A stretch of 64,000 nt of DNA from Streptomyces sp. 846.5 (GTDB lineage Bacteria; Actinomycetota; Actinomycetes; Streptomycetales; Streptomycetaceae): the NCBI RefSeq assembly GCF_004365705.1, contig NZ_SOBN01000001.1:558001-622000 (forward strand), in the 5' to 3' direction. This document shows, piece by piece, positions 55,696 to 64,000 of the stretch. The notes beneath the pieces were generated by a model. That model was not told where the DNA came from. It made no database searches and saw nothing but the letters and a program-made list of their open reading frames with translations. The position numbers were made by a program, and so were the translations under genes. Position 1 is the first letter of the stretch; every line of letters starts with the position of its first letter.

Positions 55696-55717
55696 AAAAA
55701 CCGGATGGTAGGTTTTT
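55696..55717. promoter_or_regulatory. ARE-like operator within the afsA-like promoter
   Basis: AAAAACC-GGATGGTA-GGTTTTT is a perfect 7-bp inverted repeat with the same 8-nt spacer as the site at 54300. It overlaps a plus-strand promoter TTGACC (55685) -18 bp- TAGGTT (55709). It also lies just upstream of the -35 box of the minus-strand tetR promoter. One bound receptor could therefore control both genes. Confidence 0.85.
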
Positions 55718-55762
55718 TTTATGGCCAGAGAAGCCGTGCTTCAGCCAGAGGGGGGACCATCC

Positions 55763-56797
55763 ATGTCGCTCAAGGAAATCGCCTTACCGTCCGCTGTCAC
55801 GGACCACCGGACAGCAGACCGTTCAGCCGACCGCACAGCGCCCGAGCCCAGTGGGCCGGGGAGCACGATGGTCGAGGACTTCTTCGCCCGCACCGTACCG
55901 CGCAAGCTCGTGCACCGCTCGGCGATATCCGAAGTTCTCGTCACCGCCTGCCGGGCGGTCGCATCCGACAGCTTCACGGTGGGGGCCCAACTCCCGCGCG
56001 CACACAGCTTCTACGGTCCGGTCGCGGCCCGCTGGCACGATCCGCTGCTGGTGGCCGAGGCCATCCGCCAGGCCGGCCTGGTCGTCTGCCACCAGGAGCT
56101 CGGCATCCCCCTGGACCACCAGTTCCTCATGCACGAACTGGCCTACGACATCGACCTGAACGGGCTGCTGGTCGCGGACCGGCCGGCCGACCTGGTACTC
56201 GCCGTCGAGGTCCGCGATCTGCGCCACCGGGCCCGGACCGTGTCGGGCGCCCGCCTGGAGATGACGGTCCACCGGGACGGGCGCTGGCTGGGCACCGGCG
56301 GAGCGCGCTTCGACTGCGTCTCCCCCGCCGCGTACAGCCGAATGCGCTCGATCGGCGGTTGTCCTCCCGAAGCCGCTGGCGCACCGACCGGAACCCCGGC
56401 CCCGGCCCTGCCGACACCCCTCGCGCCGGCCGCGGTCGGCCGCGACCGTCAGATGGACGTGGTCCTCTCCCCGGCCACCGGGCCGGCCGCATGGCTGCTG
56501 CGGGCCGATCGGTCGCACCCCGTGCTCTTCGACCACCCGGTCGACCACGCCCCCGGCATGCTGCTCGCCGAGGCGGCGCGGCAGGCGAGCGCCGCGCTGC
56601 TCGGCCGACCCGAGGCCCTGCCGGCCGCCTTCCGTATCGACTACCTGAGCTACGTCGAGCTGGACGCCCCCTGCGTGGTGCGTGCCCAGGTCCTGGAGCA
56701 GGCCGGCGACCTCGCCCAGGTGCGGGTGACCGTCGCCCAGGGCGGGGAGGTGGCGGTCCGCGGCCGGGTCACCGTCGTGACCGGGACCGGTGCCTGA
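55763..56797 (+). CDS. afsA: AfsA-type gamma-butyrolactone biosynthesis enzyme
   Basis: 344 residues with two hot-dog AfsA domains. The first has VPRKLVHRSAISEVLVT and WHDPLLVAEAIRQAGLVVCH. The second has HPVLFDHPVDHAPGMLLAEA. The conserved Glu/Arg pairs (EAIRQ, EAARQ) are present. AfsA condenses a beta-ketoacyl-ACP with dihydroxyacetone phosphate to start autoregulator synthesis. ATG 55763 is favoured by a GAGGGGGGA RBS. ATG 55721 (14 codons earlier) sits where a leaderless transcript would begin and is a real alternative. The end overlaps the reductase-like gene. Confidence 0.9.
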   Translation: MSLKEIALPSAVTDHRTADRSADRTAPEPSGPGSTMVEDFFARTVPRKLVHRSAISEVLVTACRAVASDSFTVGAQLPRAHSFYGPVAARWHDPLLVAEAIRQAGLVVCHQELGIPLDHQFLMHELAYDIDLNGLLVADRPADLVLAVEVRDLRHRARTVSGARLEMTVHRDGRWLGTGGARFDCVSPAAYSRMRSIGGCPPEAAGAPTGTPAPALPTPLAPAAVGRDRQMDVVLSPATGPAAWLLRADRSHPVLFDHPVDHAPGMLLAEAARQASAALLGRPEALPAAFRIDYLSYVELDAPCVVRAQVLEQAGDLAQVRVTVAQGGEVAVRGRVTVVTGTGA

Positions 56798-57788
56798 CCG
56801 GACGTCGCGTCCCCTGCTCGTGACGGGGGCCACCGGGTTCGTCGGCAGCGCTGTGGTCCGGGAACTCGTCGCACGGCAGGACCGCGCGACCGCCGGCGCC
56901 GCGGCCGGATCGTCCGGGCACAGGTTTCTGGCCCGCCGTGTCCCGGCGGGCCGCCCGGCCGGGGTCGGTGAGTGGCGCACGGCCGACCTCGACGACCCGA
57001 CCACGCTGCGGGGTTGCTGCGACGGGATCGACACGGTGCTGCATCTGGCCTCCCGGATAGGAGGTGACCCGGAGCAGTGCCGGCGCACCAACCTGCTGGG
57101 AACCGAGGCCCTGCTCGCCGAGGCGCACCGGGCCGGGGTCCGCCGGGTGGTCCTGCTGAGCACCGCCGCCGTGTACGGCGACGGCCCTCACCGCGGCTGC
57201 CGGGAGGGCGAGTTGACGCCGGCCCCGGTGTCCGCGACGAGCCGCAGCAGGCTCGCCGCGGAGCGCGTGGTGCTCGCGCACGGCGGAACGGTGGTCAGGC
57301 CGCATCTGATTCACGGGCCGGGGGACCGCTGGGTGCTGCCGGGCATCGCCGACCTGGTGCGCAAGGCACCCGCCTGGCCCGCCGGAGGCCGGGCCAGGGT
57401 GTCGCTGGTCGCGGTCGAGGATCTTGCCAGGGCCCTGCTGGCGCTGGCGCTCGACGGCGGGCATCCGCACCTGGCCGGACGCGTGCTGCACGCCGTCCAT
57501 CCGGAGCCCGTGAGCGTACGGGAGTTGATCGGCGCGGTCTGCGGACTGCTGGAACTTCCGCTTCCCGGAACGGAGCTGGACCGCGACCGGTTGACGCGTC
57601 GTCTGGTCGCGGCGGGTGCGGATCCCGCGGACCGACGGCCCGCCCTGCTGACCGTCGACCGCTGGTACGACGGCGACGCCCTGTGGCGCTGCACCGGTGT
57701 CGAGCCGGGGCCGGGATTCGCGCACCGGCTCGGGGAGCACTCCGGCTGGTACCGGGCGGCGCTCGGCGTGGGAGCCCGGTCGGTCTGA
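56790..57788 (+). CDS. NAD(P)-dependent epimerase/reductase of the GBL locus
   Basis: 332 residues, extended SDR. The nucleotide motif is LLVTGATGFVGSAVVRELVA; VVLLSTAAVYGDGPH is the Ser region. The catalytic Tyr appears replaced (APVSATSRSRLAAERVVLAH keeps no obvious YxxxK). Similar genes adjoin afsA in several GBL clusters, where they are thought to modify the autoregulator. The GTG overlaps the afsA stop by 8 bp, so translation is coupled. It converges with adk, leaving one base between stop codons. Confidence 0.85.
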   Translation: MPDRTSRPLLVTGATGFVGSAVVRELVARQDRATAGAAAGSSGHRFLARRVPAGRPAGVGEWRTADLDDPTTLRGCCDGIDTVLHLASRIGGDPEQCRRTNLLGTEALLAEAHRAGVRRVVLLSTAAVYGDGPHRGCREGELTPAPVSATSRSRLAAERVVLAHGGTVVRPHLIHGPGDRWVLPGIADLVRKAPAWPAGGRARVSLVAVEDLARALLALALDGGHPHLAGRVLHAVHPEPVSVRELIGAVCGLLELPLPGTELDRDRLTRRLVAAGADPADRRPALLTVDRWYDGDALWRCTGVEPGPGFAHRLGEHSGWYRAALGVGARSV

Positions 57789-57789
57789 G

Positions 57790-58446
57790 TCAGCGGCGGC
57801 TCGCCGCCAGCGCCCGGTGCACCCGGTTCCCGACCTCGGGGACCGGGCCCAGCGCGTCCACCCGGAGCAGCAGGCCCGCCCTCAGATAGTGGTCCACCAA
57901 CGGGGCGGTCTCGCTCCGGTACAGCTCCTGACGGCGCAGCACAGTCGCCGGTTCGTCGTCGGCCCGCCGGTGCAGCGCGCCGCCGCAGTGGTCGCACTCC
58001 CCCGCCCGCAGCGGGGGCGCCGTGTCCTCGTGGAAGGTGTGGGACGGGTCGCGGCCGCACACCCGCCGACCGGCGATCCGCCGGACCACCTCGTCGTCGG
58101 GGAGGTCGAGGAGCACCGCCGCGCTCAACTCCTGTGCGCGGGAGGCGAGAATCCGGTCCAGCGCCTCGGCCTGCTCGGTGCTGCGGGGGAAGCCGTCCAG
58201 CAGGAAACCGTCGGCGGCGTCGCCGTGGGAGAGCCGCTCCTCGGCCACGGCCACGGTCAGCGCTGTGGGCACCAGCCCGCCGGTGGCCATGACGGCGCGC
58301 ACCTGTTCGCCCAGGGCCGTCCCCCGTTCCACATGACCCCGGAACAGTTCCCCGGTGGAGATGTGCGGGACGTCCAGGGACGCGGCCAGGAGCAAGGACT
58401 GGGTGCCCTTGCCGGCACCCGGCGGGCCGAGCAGAACGAGGCGCAT
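57790..58446 (-). CDS. adk: Adenylate kinase (probable second copy)
   Basis: 218 residues. The P-loop is VLLGPPGAGKGTQSLLLAAS; GFLLDGFPRSTEQAEALDRI is the signature; the LID begins RRIAGRRVCGRDPSHTFHED and contains Cys-Asp-His-Cys-Gly, suggesting a zinc-type LID. It converts AMP and ATP to two ADP. The housekeeping adk normally sits in the secY operon, so this copy outside that context is probably accessory. It may pair with the adenosine kinase in the polyketide operon (speculative). It lies 80 bp downstream of an MFS gene. Confidence 0.9.
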   Translation of the reverse strand: MRLVLLGPPGAGKGTQSLLLAASLDVPHISTGELFRGHVERGTALGEQVRAVMATGGLVPTALTVAVAEERLSHGDAADGFLLDGFPRSTEQAEALDRILASRAQELSAAVLLDLPDDEVVRRIAGRRVCGRDPSHTFHEDTAPPLRAGECDHCGGALHRRADDEPATVLRRQELYRSETAPLVDHYLRAGLLLRVDALGPVPEVGNRVHRALAASRR

Positions 58447-58526
58447 GGTGAACCTTTCCGATTGGGTGCCGGCCGGGCTGTCCGTCCGGCGCCGGACGGA
58501 CAGCCCCCTGGCCGGTGGACGGGCGG

Positions 58527-59951
58527 TCAGCGGGTGGAGGCCTGCTGCGGCGTCTCCGGTGCGGCGATCCGTACCGGTGCCACCGGTGCGGTCACTGCGA
58601 CCGCGGGGTCCTGCACCCGCCCGGGTCGGCTGCGACTCAGCATCGCGACCAGCCCTGCGGAGAGGATCATCATGGCACCGGCCAGCCACAGGCCGGGCTT
58701 GGTCGAGCCGCTGTAGTCCTTCAGCCAGCCGGTGACGTACGGCGCGGCGAATCCACTGAGGCTGCCCACCGTGTTGACCAGCGCTATCCCTCCCGCAGCC
58801 GCCCGCCGGCTGAGCATCTCGGTCGGCAGCGCCCAGAACACCGGGATCGCGGACAGCACGGCCACCGCGCACACCGAGATGGCGGCCATGGTGGGCAGCG
58901 GACCGCCGAGGTAGAGCGCGCACGGGATGACCGCGCCGGCGACCAGCGCGGGGACGGCGACGTACGGGGCGCGCGACGGCGCCCGCTGGGCCCGCTTCGC
59001 CCAGCCCACCATGACGGCCGCGGCCAGCACGTACGGAACCGCGTTGATCAGTCCCCGCTGGATGATCGAGAAGTGGCCGCCGGACTGCGTCTCGAAGCCC
59101 TTGATGATGGTGGGCAGGAAGAAGCCGAGGGCGTACTGGCCGTAGATGATGCCGAAGTAGGCCAGTGCCAGCCCCCACACCCGGGGTGCCAGCCACTCCC
59201 TGGAGGCGCTGCGGTCCGCCGGCACCGCTGATCTGGACGACGCGGCGGCGTCCTGGTCCAGCCGGGCCGTGAGCAGGGTCTGCTCCTCCCCGGTCAGCCA
59301 GCGCGCGTCGCGCGGTCCGTTGGGCAGGAGTCTCCAGACCGCCACGGCCAGGAGCAGCGCGGGCGCTCCTTCGAGCAGGAACATCGCCCGCCAGCCGGCC
59401 ACCCCGAACAGGCTGTCGCTCCACTGGATCAGCATTCCCGACAGGGGTGCCCCGAGGGCCGTGGACAGGGGCAGGGCCAGGAAGAACCACGCCGTCAGCC
59501 GGGTGCGCACATCGTCGGGGAACCACAGCGTCAGATAGAGCACGATGCCGGGCAGGCACCCCGCCTCGGCGGTGCCGAGCAGGAACCGGGCGACCTCCAG
59601 CTCGGTCGCGTTCTGGACGAAGGCGGTGAGCGTGGCCACCACGCCCCAGACCACCAGGATCCGCGCCAGCCAGGAGCCGGCGCCGAATCTGTGCAGGGCC
59701 AGGTTGCTCGGCACTCCCAGGAGCGAGTAGCCGAGGAAGAAGATCCCCGAGGCCAGGCCGAAGGCGGTGGAGGTCAGGCCGAGGTCGTGGTTCATGCCGT
59801 TCGGCCCGGCGAAGGCGATGTTGCTGCGGTCCAGATAGCTGATCAGGTAGAGCAGGCCGAGCAGCGGAAGCAGCCGCTTGGCGGCCTTGCGGTGGAGGGC
59901 GGCGAGCAGCCGGCCGTCGTCGGTGGGCAGGGGTGTGCTCAGGTGCGTCAT
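58527..59951 (-). CDS. MFS transporter, anion:cation symporter (phthalate/tartrate permease-like) type
   Basis: 474 residues with twelve predicted helices. The signature is LYLISYLDRSNIAFAGPNGM in TM1 and GTAEAGCLPGIVLYLTLWFP near TM4, typical of the ACS family for organic anions. The central loop (residues 215-250) is hydrophilic. It should import or export a carboxylate. It is divergent from leuC and could carry a substrate or product of that pair. Confidence 0.88.
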   Translation of the reverse strand: MTHLSTPLPTDDGRLLAALHRKAAKRLLPLLGLLYLISYLDRSNIAFAGPNGMNHDLGLTSTAFGLASGIFFLGYSLLGVPSNLALHRFGAGSWLARILVVWGVVATLTAFVQNATELEVARFLLGTAEAGCLPGIVLYLTLWFPDDVRTRLTAWFFLALPLSTALGAPLSGMLIQWSDSLFGVAGWRAMFLLEGAPALLLAVAVWRLLPNGPRDARWLTGEEQTLLTARLDQDAAASSRSAVPADRSASREWLAPRVWGLALAYFGIIYGQYALGFFLPTIIKGFETQSGGHFSIIQRGLINAVPYVLAAAVMVGWAKRAQRAPSRAPYVAVPALVAGAVIPCALYLGGPLPTMAAISVCAVAVLSAIPVFWALPTEMLSRRAAAGGIALVNTVGSLSGFAAPYVTGWLKDYSGSTKPGLWLAGAMMILSAGLVAMLSRSRPGRVQDPAVAVTAPVAPVRIAAPETPQQASTR

Positions 59952-60349
59952 TGATCGTCTCCAGACAAGCATGCGGACGATGGGTTGCGCGAGAAGAGCG
60001 ATTGCGCGCGAGGAGCGACGGAACGGAATGCGCCTGCAGCGCACCCGGGAGAAGGTCCGGTCGTCGTCGACCGGCACGGAACTCGAATGACACCTGATTC
60101 AGGAGAGGCCGGGTGAAGATCACGGCAAGTCTCCGCAGTATGTCCGATCGAAAATGACCGTAAATGGCGCGAGCAGCCATTGGCAAGCTTTTTCTTGAAT
60201 CCGCCGACGGGCGGTGCGAAAGTTGCGAAGAGTCCTTTTTGTCTGTTATGCGATGGAATGTAAGCCGGTTGACAACAGACCGCGTATGCGGTTTTCTTTG
60301 ACTGTCAGGCGAAATCGCGGTGCCCGCAATACGAGACAGGAACTGTGAA
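59952..60349. promoter_or_regulatory. 398-bp divergent region between MFS and leuC-like genes
   Basis: The base composition is clearly lower in GC around 60120-60300. Features are a small inverted repeat ACCGC-GTAT-GCGGT (60279-60292), TTGACA at 60269-60274 and CAAG-CTTTTT-CTTG (60184-60197). The leuC GTG at 60350 is the family-consistent start. No small gene was found. Confidence 0.5.
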
Positions 60350-61789
60350 GTGACTGGTCAGACCCTTGCCGAGAAGGTGTGGGACACACACCTGGTGAGC
60401 CGGCAGCCCGGAGAGCCGGACATCCTCTACATCGACATGCACCTTCTCCACGAGGTGACGAGCCCTCAGGCATTCGACGGGCTCGGGCTTCGCGGGCGGC
60501 AGGTTCGCCGCCCCGGACTCACCCTCGCCACCGAGGACCACAACACCCCGACCCTGAATATCCTCAAGCCCATCGAGGATCCTTTTTCACGGGCCCAGGT
60601 CGAGGCAATTCGGGAGAACTGCAAGAAGTTCGGTGTACGAATTCACGAACTCGGCGACCCCGGCCAGGGAATTGTTCACGTCATCGGCCCGGAGACCGGG
60701 CTCACCCAGCCCGGAATGACCGTGGTCTGCGGCGACTCGCACACCTCGACGCACGGCGCCTTCGGCGCGCTGGCGTTCGGCATCGGCACCAGCGAGGTCG
60801 AGCACGTGCTCGCCACCCAGACCCTGCGGCTGCGCCCGTTCCGCACCATGGCCGTCAACCTGGTCGGCGCCCCGCGGCCCGGCGTCACCGCGAAGGACAT
60901 CATCCTCGCGGTGATCGGCCGCATCGGCACCGGCGGCGGCCAGGGGCACGTCATCGAATACCGCGGCGAGGTGCTCGCGGGGATGACGATGGAGGCCCGG
61001 ATGACGATCTGCAACATGTCGATCGAGGCCGGCGCGCGGGCCGGGATGATCGCGCCGGACGAGACCACCTTCGCCTACCTGCACGGCCGCCCCTACGCCC
61101 CGAGCGGCGCGCTCTGGGACCAGGCCGTCGCGCACTGGCGCACACTGCGCACCGACGAGGACGCGGTCTTCGACAAGGTGGTCGACATCGATCTGACCGA
61201 ACTCACCCCCTACGTCAGCTGGGGCACCAACCCGAGCCAGGTGCTGCCGCTGTCCGCCACCGTCCCCGCCCCGGAGGACGTCGCCGACCCGGACCAGCGC
61301 GCCGCCTGCGAACGCGCGCTGGAGTACATGGGCCTGAAGCCCGGTCAGGAGCTGACCGGCATTCCGGTCGACGCCGTCTTCCTCGGCTCCTGCACCAACG
61401 GCCGGCTGGAGGACCTGCGCGCCGCAGCGGCGGTGCTGCGCGGCCGCTCGGTCGCCCCGGGCCTGCGCATGCTGGTGGTCCCCGGGTCCGACCGGGTCCG
61501 CGAGGCAGCCGAGAGCGAAGGGCTGCACCACGTATTCCGGGACGCCGGCGCCGAGTGGCGCAATGCCGGCTGCTCGATGTGCATGGCGATGAACCCCGAC
61601 TTCCTCCAGCCGGGCCAGCGCGCGGCCTCCACCTCCAACCGCAACTTCGAGGGCCGTCAGGGAGCGGGGTCCCGCACCCACCTGGTCTCGCCCGCCGTCG
61701 CCGCGGCCACCGCGGTGGCCGGAGCACTCAGCTCCCCCGCCGACCTGCCCGCACCCCCTGCCGCCCGCTCCGTCACCGACGAGGTCTGA
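60350..61789 (+). CDS. leuC: 3-isopropylmalate dehydratase large subunit (LeuC-like)
   Basis: 479 residues. Features are [60 protein letters not shown] and [20 protein letters not shown], the last two carrying the [4Fe-4S] cysteines. It should isomerise 2-isopropylmalate or a related hydroxy diacid. The GTG at 60350 gives the usual start [12 protein letters not shown]. It pairs with leuD 2 bp downstream. A tRNA-leader or attenuation signal was not seen. Confidence 0.93.
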   Translation: MTGQTLAEKVWDTHLVSRQPGEPDILYIDMHLLHEVTSPQAFDGLGLRGRQVRRPGLTLATEDHNTPTLNILKPIEDPFSRAQVEAIRENCKKFGVRIHELGDPGQGIVHVIGPETGLTQPGMTVVCGDSHTSTHGAFGALAFGIGTSEVEHVLATQTLRLRPFRTMAVNLVGAPRPGVTAKDIILAVIGRIGTGGGQGHVIEYRGEVLAGMTMEARMTICNMSIEAGARAGMIAPDETTFAYLHGRPYAPSGALWDQAVAHWRTLRTDEDAVFDKVVDIDLTELTPYVSWGTNPSQVLPLSATVPAPEDVADPDQRAACERALEYMGLKPGQELTGIPVDAVFLGSCTNGRLEDLRAAAAVLRGRSVAPGLRMLVVPGSDRVREAAESEGLHHVFRDAGAEWRNAGCSMCMAMNPDFLQPGQRAASTSNRNFEGRQGAGSRTHLVSPAVAAATAVAGALSSPADLPAPPAARSVTDEV

Positions 61790-61791
61790 CC

Positions 61792-62385
61792 ATGCAAGCC
61801 TTCCGTCTCCACACCGGCCGCGTCCTGCCGATGCGACGCAGCAACGTCGACACCGACCAGTTGATCCCGGTCCGCTTCCTCAAACGGCTCACCCGGACCG
61901 GCTACGCCGACGGGCTGTTCGCCGCCTGGCGCGAGGACCCGGACTTTGAACTCAACCGCCCCGAGTACGCCGGCGCGAGCGTGCTGGTGGCCGGCCCCGA
62001 GTTCGGCACCGGCTCCTCCCGCGAGCACGCGGTGTGGGCGCTGCTCGACAGCGGCTTCCGGGCGGTGATCTCCTCCCGGTTCGCCGACATCTTCCGTGGC
62101 AACTCGTTGAAGAACGGTCTGCTGACGATCCAGCTCGACCAGGGCACCGTGGAGGCGCTCTGGCGACGGGCCGAGGAGTTCCCCGCCGAGGCCGTCACGA
62201 TCGACCTGGAGGCCCTGGAGGTACGGGCGGGCGACCTCCGGGTCGGCTTCGAACTCGACCCCTACCACCGGATGCGGCTGCTCGAAGGGCTCGACGAGGT
62301 GGACGCCACGCTACGGCACGAGGCCGCGGTCAGCGCCTACGAGGCAGGCCGCCCGGCCTGGATGCCCACGGTCGCGGCCGTCTGA
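61792..62385 (+). CDS. leuD: 3-isopropylmalate dehydratase small subunit (LeuD-like)
   Basis: 197 residues. The motifs RRSNVDTDQLIPVRFLKRLT, VLVAGPEFGTGSSREHAVWA and AVISSRFADIFRGNSLKNGL are all conserved. Together with LeuC it forms the active dehydratase. It starts 2 bp after the leuC stop. Since other leucine genes are absent and a transporter and regulators flank it, this may be a pathway-specific paralogue rather than the housekeeping copy. This cannot be decided here. Confidence 0.93.
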   Translation: MQAFRLHTGRVLPMRRSNVDTDQLIPVRFLKRLTRTGYADGLFAAWREDPDFELNRPEYAGASVLVAGPEFGTGSSREHAVWALLDSGFRAVISSRFADIFRGNSLKNGLLTIQLDQGTVEALWRRAEEFPAEAVTIDLEALEVRAGDLRVGFELDPYHRMRLLEGLDEVDATLRHEAAVSAYEAGRPAWMPTVAAV

Positions 62386-62418
62386 GCCATCCGCCACCCA
62401 CTCGGAACGGAGGACCCG

Positions 62419-63651
62419 ATGTCCAGCGCCGTACGGAGATTCACCGCGTACCGAATCCTGTCCCGGAGCTACTTCCACCTGACGATCCTCTTCGTCTTCT
62501 TCTACGACCGGGGGCTGTCCCTGCCCGGCGTCGAGGCCGTCCTCGCGGTCTACGGGGCCACCCTGGCACTGGCCGGGCCCGTGGTCCGGCCCGTCGCCGC
62601 ACGGCTCAGTCTCACCGCCGCGGTCTCCCTCGGCGAGGTGCTCAAGGCCGTCGGACTGCTGCTCCTCGCCGCTCCCGGCGGCATACCGGTGGCCGTGGTC
62701 GCCCAGGTGGTCGCGGCACTCGGCTTCTCCCTGGCCAGCGGCACCGACTCGGCGCTGCTCGCCGAGATCTGCCGCCGCGACGGCGAGGACGCACGCGCCT
62801 GGGAGAGCCGCAGCGGCTCGCTCACCTTCATCGCGGCCCTGGTCGCCGGGGTCGCGGGCGCCGTCCTCTACCAGGCGAGCCACAACGGCCCGTTCGTGCT
62901 CTCCGCGGTCATGTCGGCGCTGGCCGCCGCCATGGCCGTGAGCGCCGGCCGCGGCCTGGACCGCGGCTCCGCCTCGGCGGCGCCGCGTCCCGCCGGCGCG
63001 GCCCCGGCCGCCGACGGCCGGGCCGGAGGCAATCCGCACGCCGGAGCGCTGCGCCGCTGGGCCGCCTTCTACACCATCGTCCGCGGCTTCGTCCTGGCCC
63101 TCTTCATCGGCTTCCTGCCCTACCTGCTGTACGTCCGGCTGCACGCCGCGCTCCCGGTCTTCGGGCTGATCCTCGGCTCGTACACACTCAGCGGCTACTT
63201 CAGCGCCCGCTACGCCAAGCTCCTGACCGAGCGGGTCGGCGCCAGGGGGACGGCTCTCGCCGCCATCGTGCTGACCGGTGCCGGGCTGCTGATCCTGCTC
63301 TGGCAGGAGAACGTCGCCGGCGCGGCCGTCGCCACCGTGGCCCTCGGCCTCGGCGTCGGCGGGGTACGGCCGATGGTGGTGGGCGCGGTGAACGACATCC
63401 TGGCCGATCGCCCGGCCACCGAGCGGGCGGCGGCGCTGCGCGCCAACGAGGCCAGGTTCGCTGCCTTCAACACCGTGCTGATCCTGCTGGCCGGGCTGGC
63501 CCTGGACCGGATCCCCTTCTCCCATCTGCTCGCCGGGCTCGCCCTGGGCTACCTGCTGGTGGCCGGTCTGGTCCTGGCGACGCTGCCGCGCGGCAACGAC
63601 GCGGCGGCAGAACCGGCGGCCGCGCCCGCTCCGGCAGCCACAGCACGCTGA
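62419..63651 (+). CDS. MFS-family transporter
   Basis: 410 residues with about eleven to twelve hydrophobic helices. The cytoplasmic loop is rich in Ala/Pro (residues 182-208), and the TM7 onset is RRWAAFYTIVRGFVLALFIG. TM2/3 contains GTDSALLAEICRRDGEDARA. It is a member of the drug-efflux-like MFS type. It follows leuD by 33 bp with GGAGG, so it is co-transcribed. It may export the product of the leuCD-associated pathway (inference). Confidence 0.85.
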   Translation: MSSAVRRFTAYRILSRSYFHLTILFVFFYDRGLSLPGVEAVLAVYGATLALAGPVVRPVAARLSLTAAVSLGEVLKAVGLLLLAAPGGIPVAVVAQVVAALGFSLASGTDSALLAEICRRDGEDARAWESRSGSLTFIAALVAGVAGAVLYQASHNGPFVLSAVMSALAAAMAVSAGRGLDRGSASAAPRPAGAAPAADGRAGGNPHAGALRRWAAFYTIVRGFVLALFIGFLPYLLYVRLHAALPVFGLILGSYTLSGYFSARYAKLLTERVGARGTALAAIVLTGAGLLILLWQENVAGAAVATVALGLGVGGVRPMVVGAVNDILADRPATERAAALRANEARFAAFNTVLILLAGLALDRIPFSHLLAGLALGYLLVAGLVLATLPRGNDAAAEPAAAPAPAATAR

Positions 63652-63726
63652 CCCTCCGGCCCGCCCTCCCCCACTGACCATCGCCCCAGTAGTCGACACC
63701 ACATCTCCACCGAAAGGCACACCATC

Positions 63727-64000
63727 ATGGCCGACATCCGCCAGCGCGCCGCCATCACCAACTCCCTGGCCCAGAAGATCCTGGCCGCCGCGCTCAAGGC
63801 CGCGGAGGAACTGGGCATCCCCTCCGCCGTGGCCGTGGCCGACGAGTCCGGGCACCTCAACGCCTTCGCCCGGATGGACGGAGCGCCCCTGCTCGCCATC
63901 GACATCGCCCAGGACAAGGCCTACACGGCCGCGGGCTTCGGCCTAGCCACCGACGCCTGGCACGAGTTCATCAAGGACGACGCGCCCCTGGCCGCCGGCG
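63727..64000 (+). CDS. GlcG/HbpS-family protein (3' end outside window)
   Basis: Ninety-one codons are visible. The GlcG/HbpS family pattern is AAEELGIPSAVAVADESGHL with NAFARMDGAPLLAIDIAQDK and AYTAAGFGLATDAWHEFIKD. Members include the haem-binding HbpS of Streptomyces reticuli and many proteins of unknown role in operons with dehydratases. The ATG follows a CCGAAAGG sequence 8-15 bp upstream. The rest is cut by the window. It lies 75 bp after the MFS gene and is probably in the same operon. Confidence 0.85.
   Translation, partial: MADIRQRAAITNSLAQKILAAALKAAEELGIPSAVAVADESGHLNAFARMDGAPLLAIDIAQDKAYTAAGFGLATDAWHEFIKDDAPLAAG

Overview
The window is high-GC actinobacterial DNA with strong third-position GC bias, many GTG starts and 4-bp start/stop overlaps. 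A gamma-butyrolactone (GBL) signalling pair, a whiE-like type II polyketide core and an SCO4226-type protein point to a Streptomycetaceae genome (Streptomyces, Kitasatospora or a close relative). No rRNA, tRNA, CRISPR array or intact transposase was seen.

Region 1 (1-16743) is a methylated-amine and one-carbon locus. It holds glxBCD-type N-methylglutamate-synthase-like genes, a monomeric sarcosine oxidase, an XRE/cupin regulator, an LCP enzyme, a large PAS-GAF-phosphatase-ATPase switch protein, a PucR regulator, and a Rieske glycine-betaine-type oxygenase with a NuoF-like flavoprotein and a [3Fe-4S] ferredoxin. The middle of the pathway is wrecked. A dimethylglycine-dehydrogenase head is joined in frame to a purU tail through one TAG codon. 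etfB carries a one-base insertion. The etfA head is fused to the folD tail. An APC permease has lost its N-terminal third. The two ends of the demethylation route are intact and its centre is not.

Region 2 (16875-44534) is an aromatic type II polyketide cluster. A chain of mostly 4-bp-overlapping minus-strand genes runs from 35203 down to the acetyl/propionyl-CoA carboxylase genes. The core order matches whiE (SchA/CurD protein, cupin, KS, CLF, ACP, aromatase, TcmI-like cyclase). It is interleaved with an FAD monooxygenase, an ABM monooxygenase, two acyl-CoA-dehydrogenase-type hydroxylases, an amidohydrolase, an HIBADH-like and a Gfo/Idh oxidoreductase, a WrbA-like flavoprotein, an O-methyltransferase and an adenosine kinase. 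Outlying genes are a ketoreductase-like SDR, azoR/marR, a LAL regulator, a secreted berberine-bridge-type oxidase and two divergent O-methyltransferases. The predicted product is a polycyclic, O-methylated, heavily oxidised polyphenol (inference). Adenosine kinase would clear adenosine released during methylation.

Region 3 (44553-53710) is housekeeping or accessory: two small conserved proteins, two TetR regulators with visible operators and divergent partners, an M20 hydrolase, a CoA transferase, an isochorismatase-fold protein without its cysteine, a membrane protein and a NarL-type two-component system.

Region 4 (53785-64000) contains an AhpD-like protein, two TetR-type GBL-receptor-like genes, an AfsA-type GBL synthase and a reductase. 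Two inverted repeats of the same architecture (AAACC-N8-GGTTT) sit in their promoters. Next come a second adenylate kinase, an anion-symporter MFS protein, a leuCD pair, a second MFS protein and the start of a GlcG/HbpS protein. This may be the edge of another biosynthetic locus running off the window.
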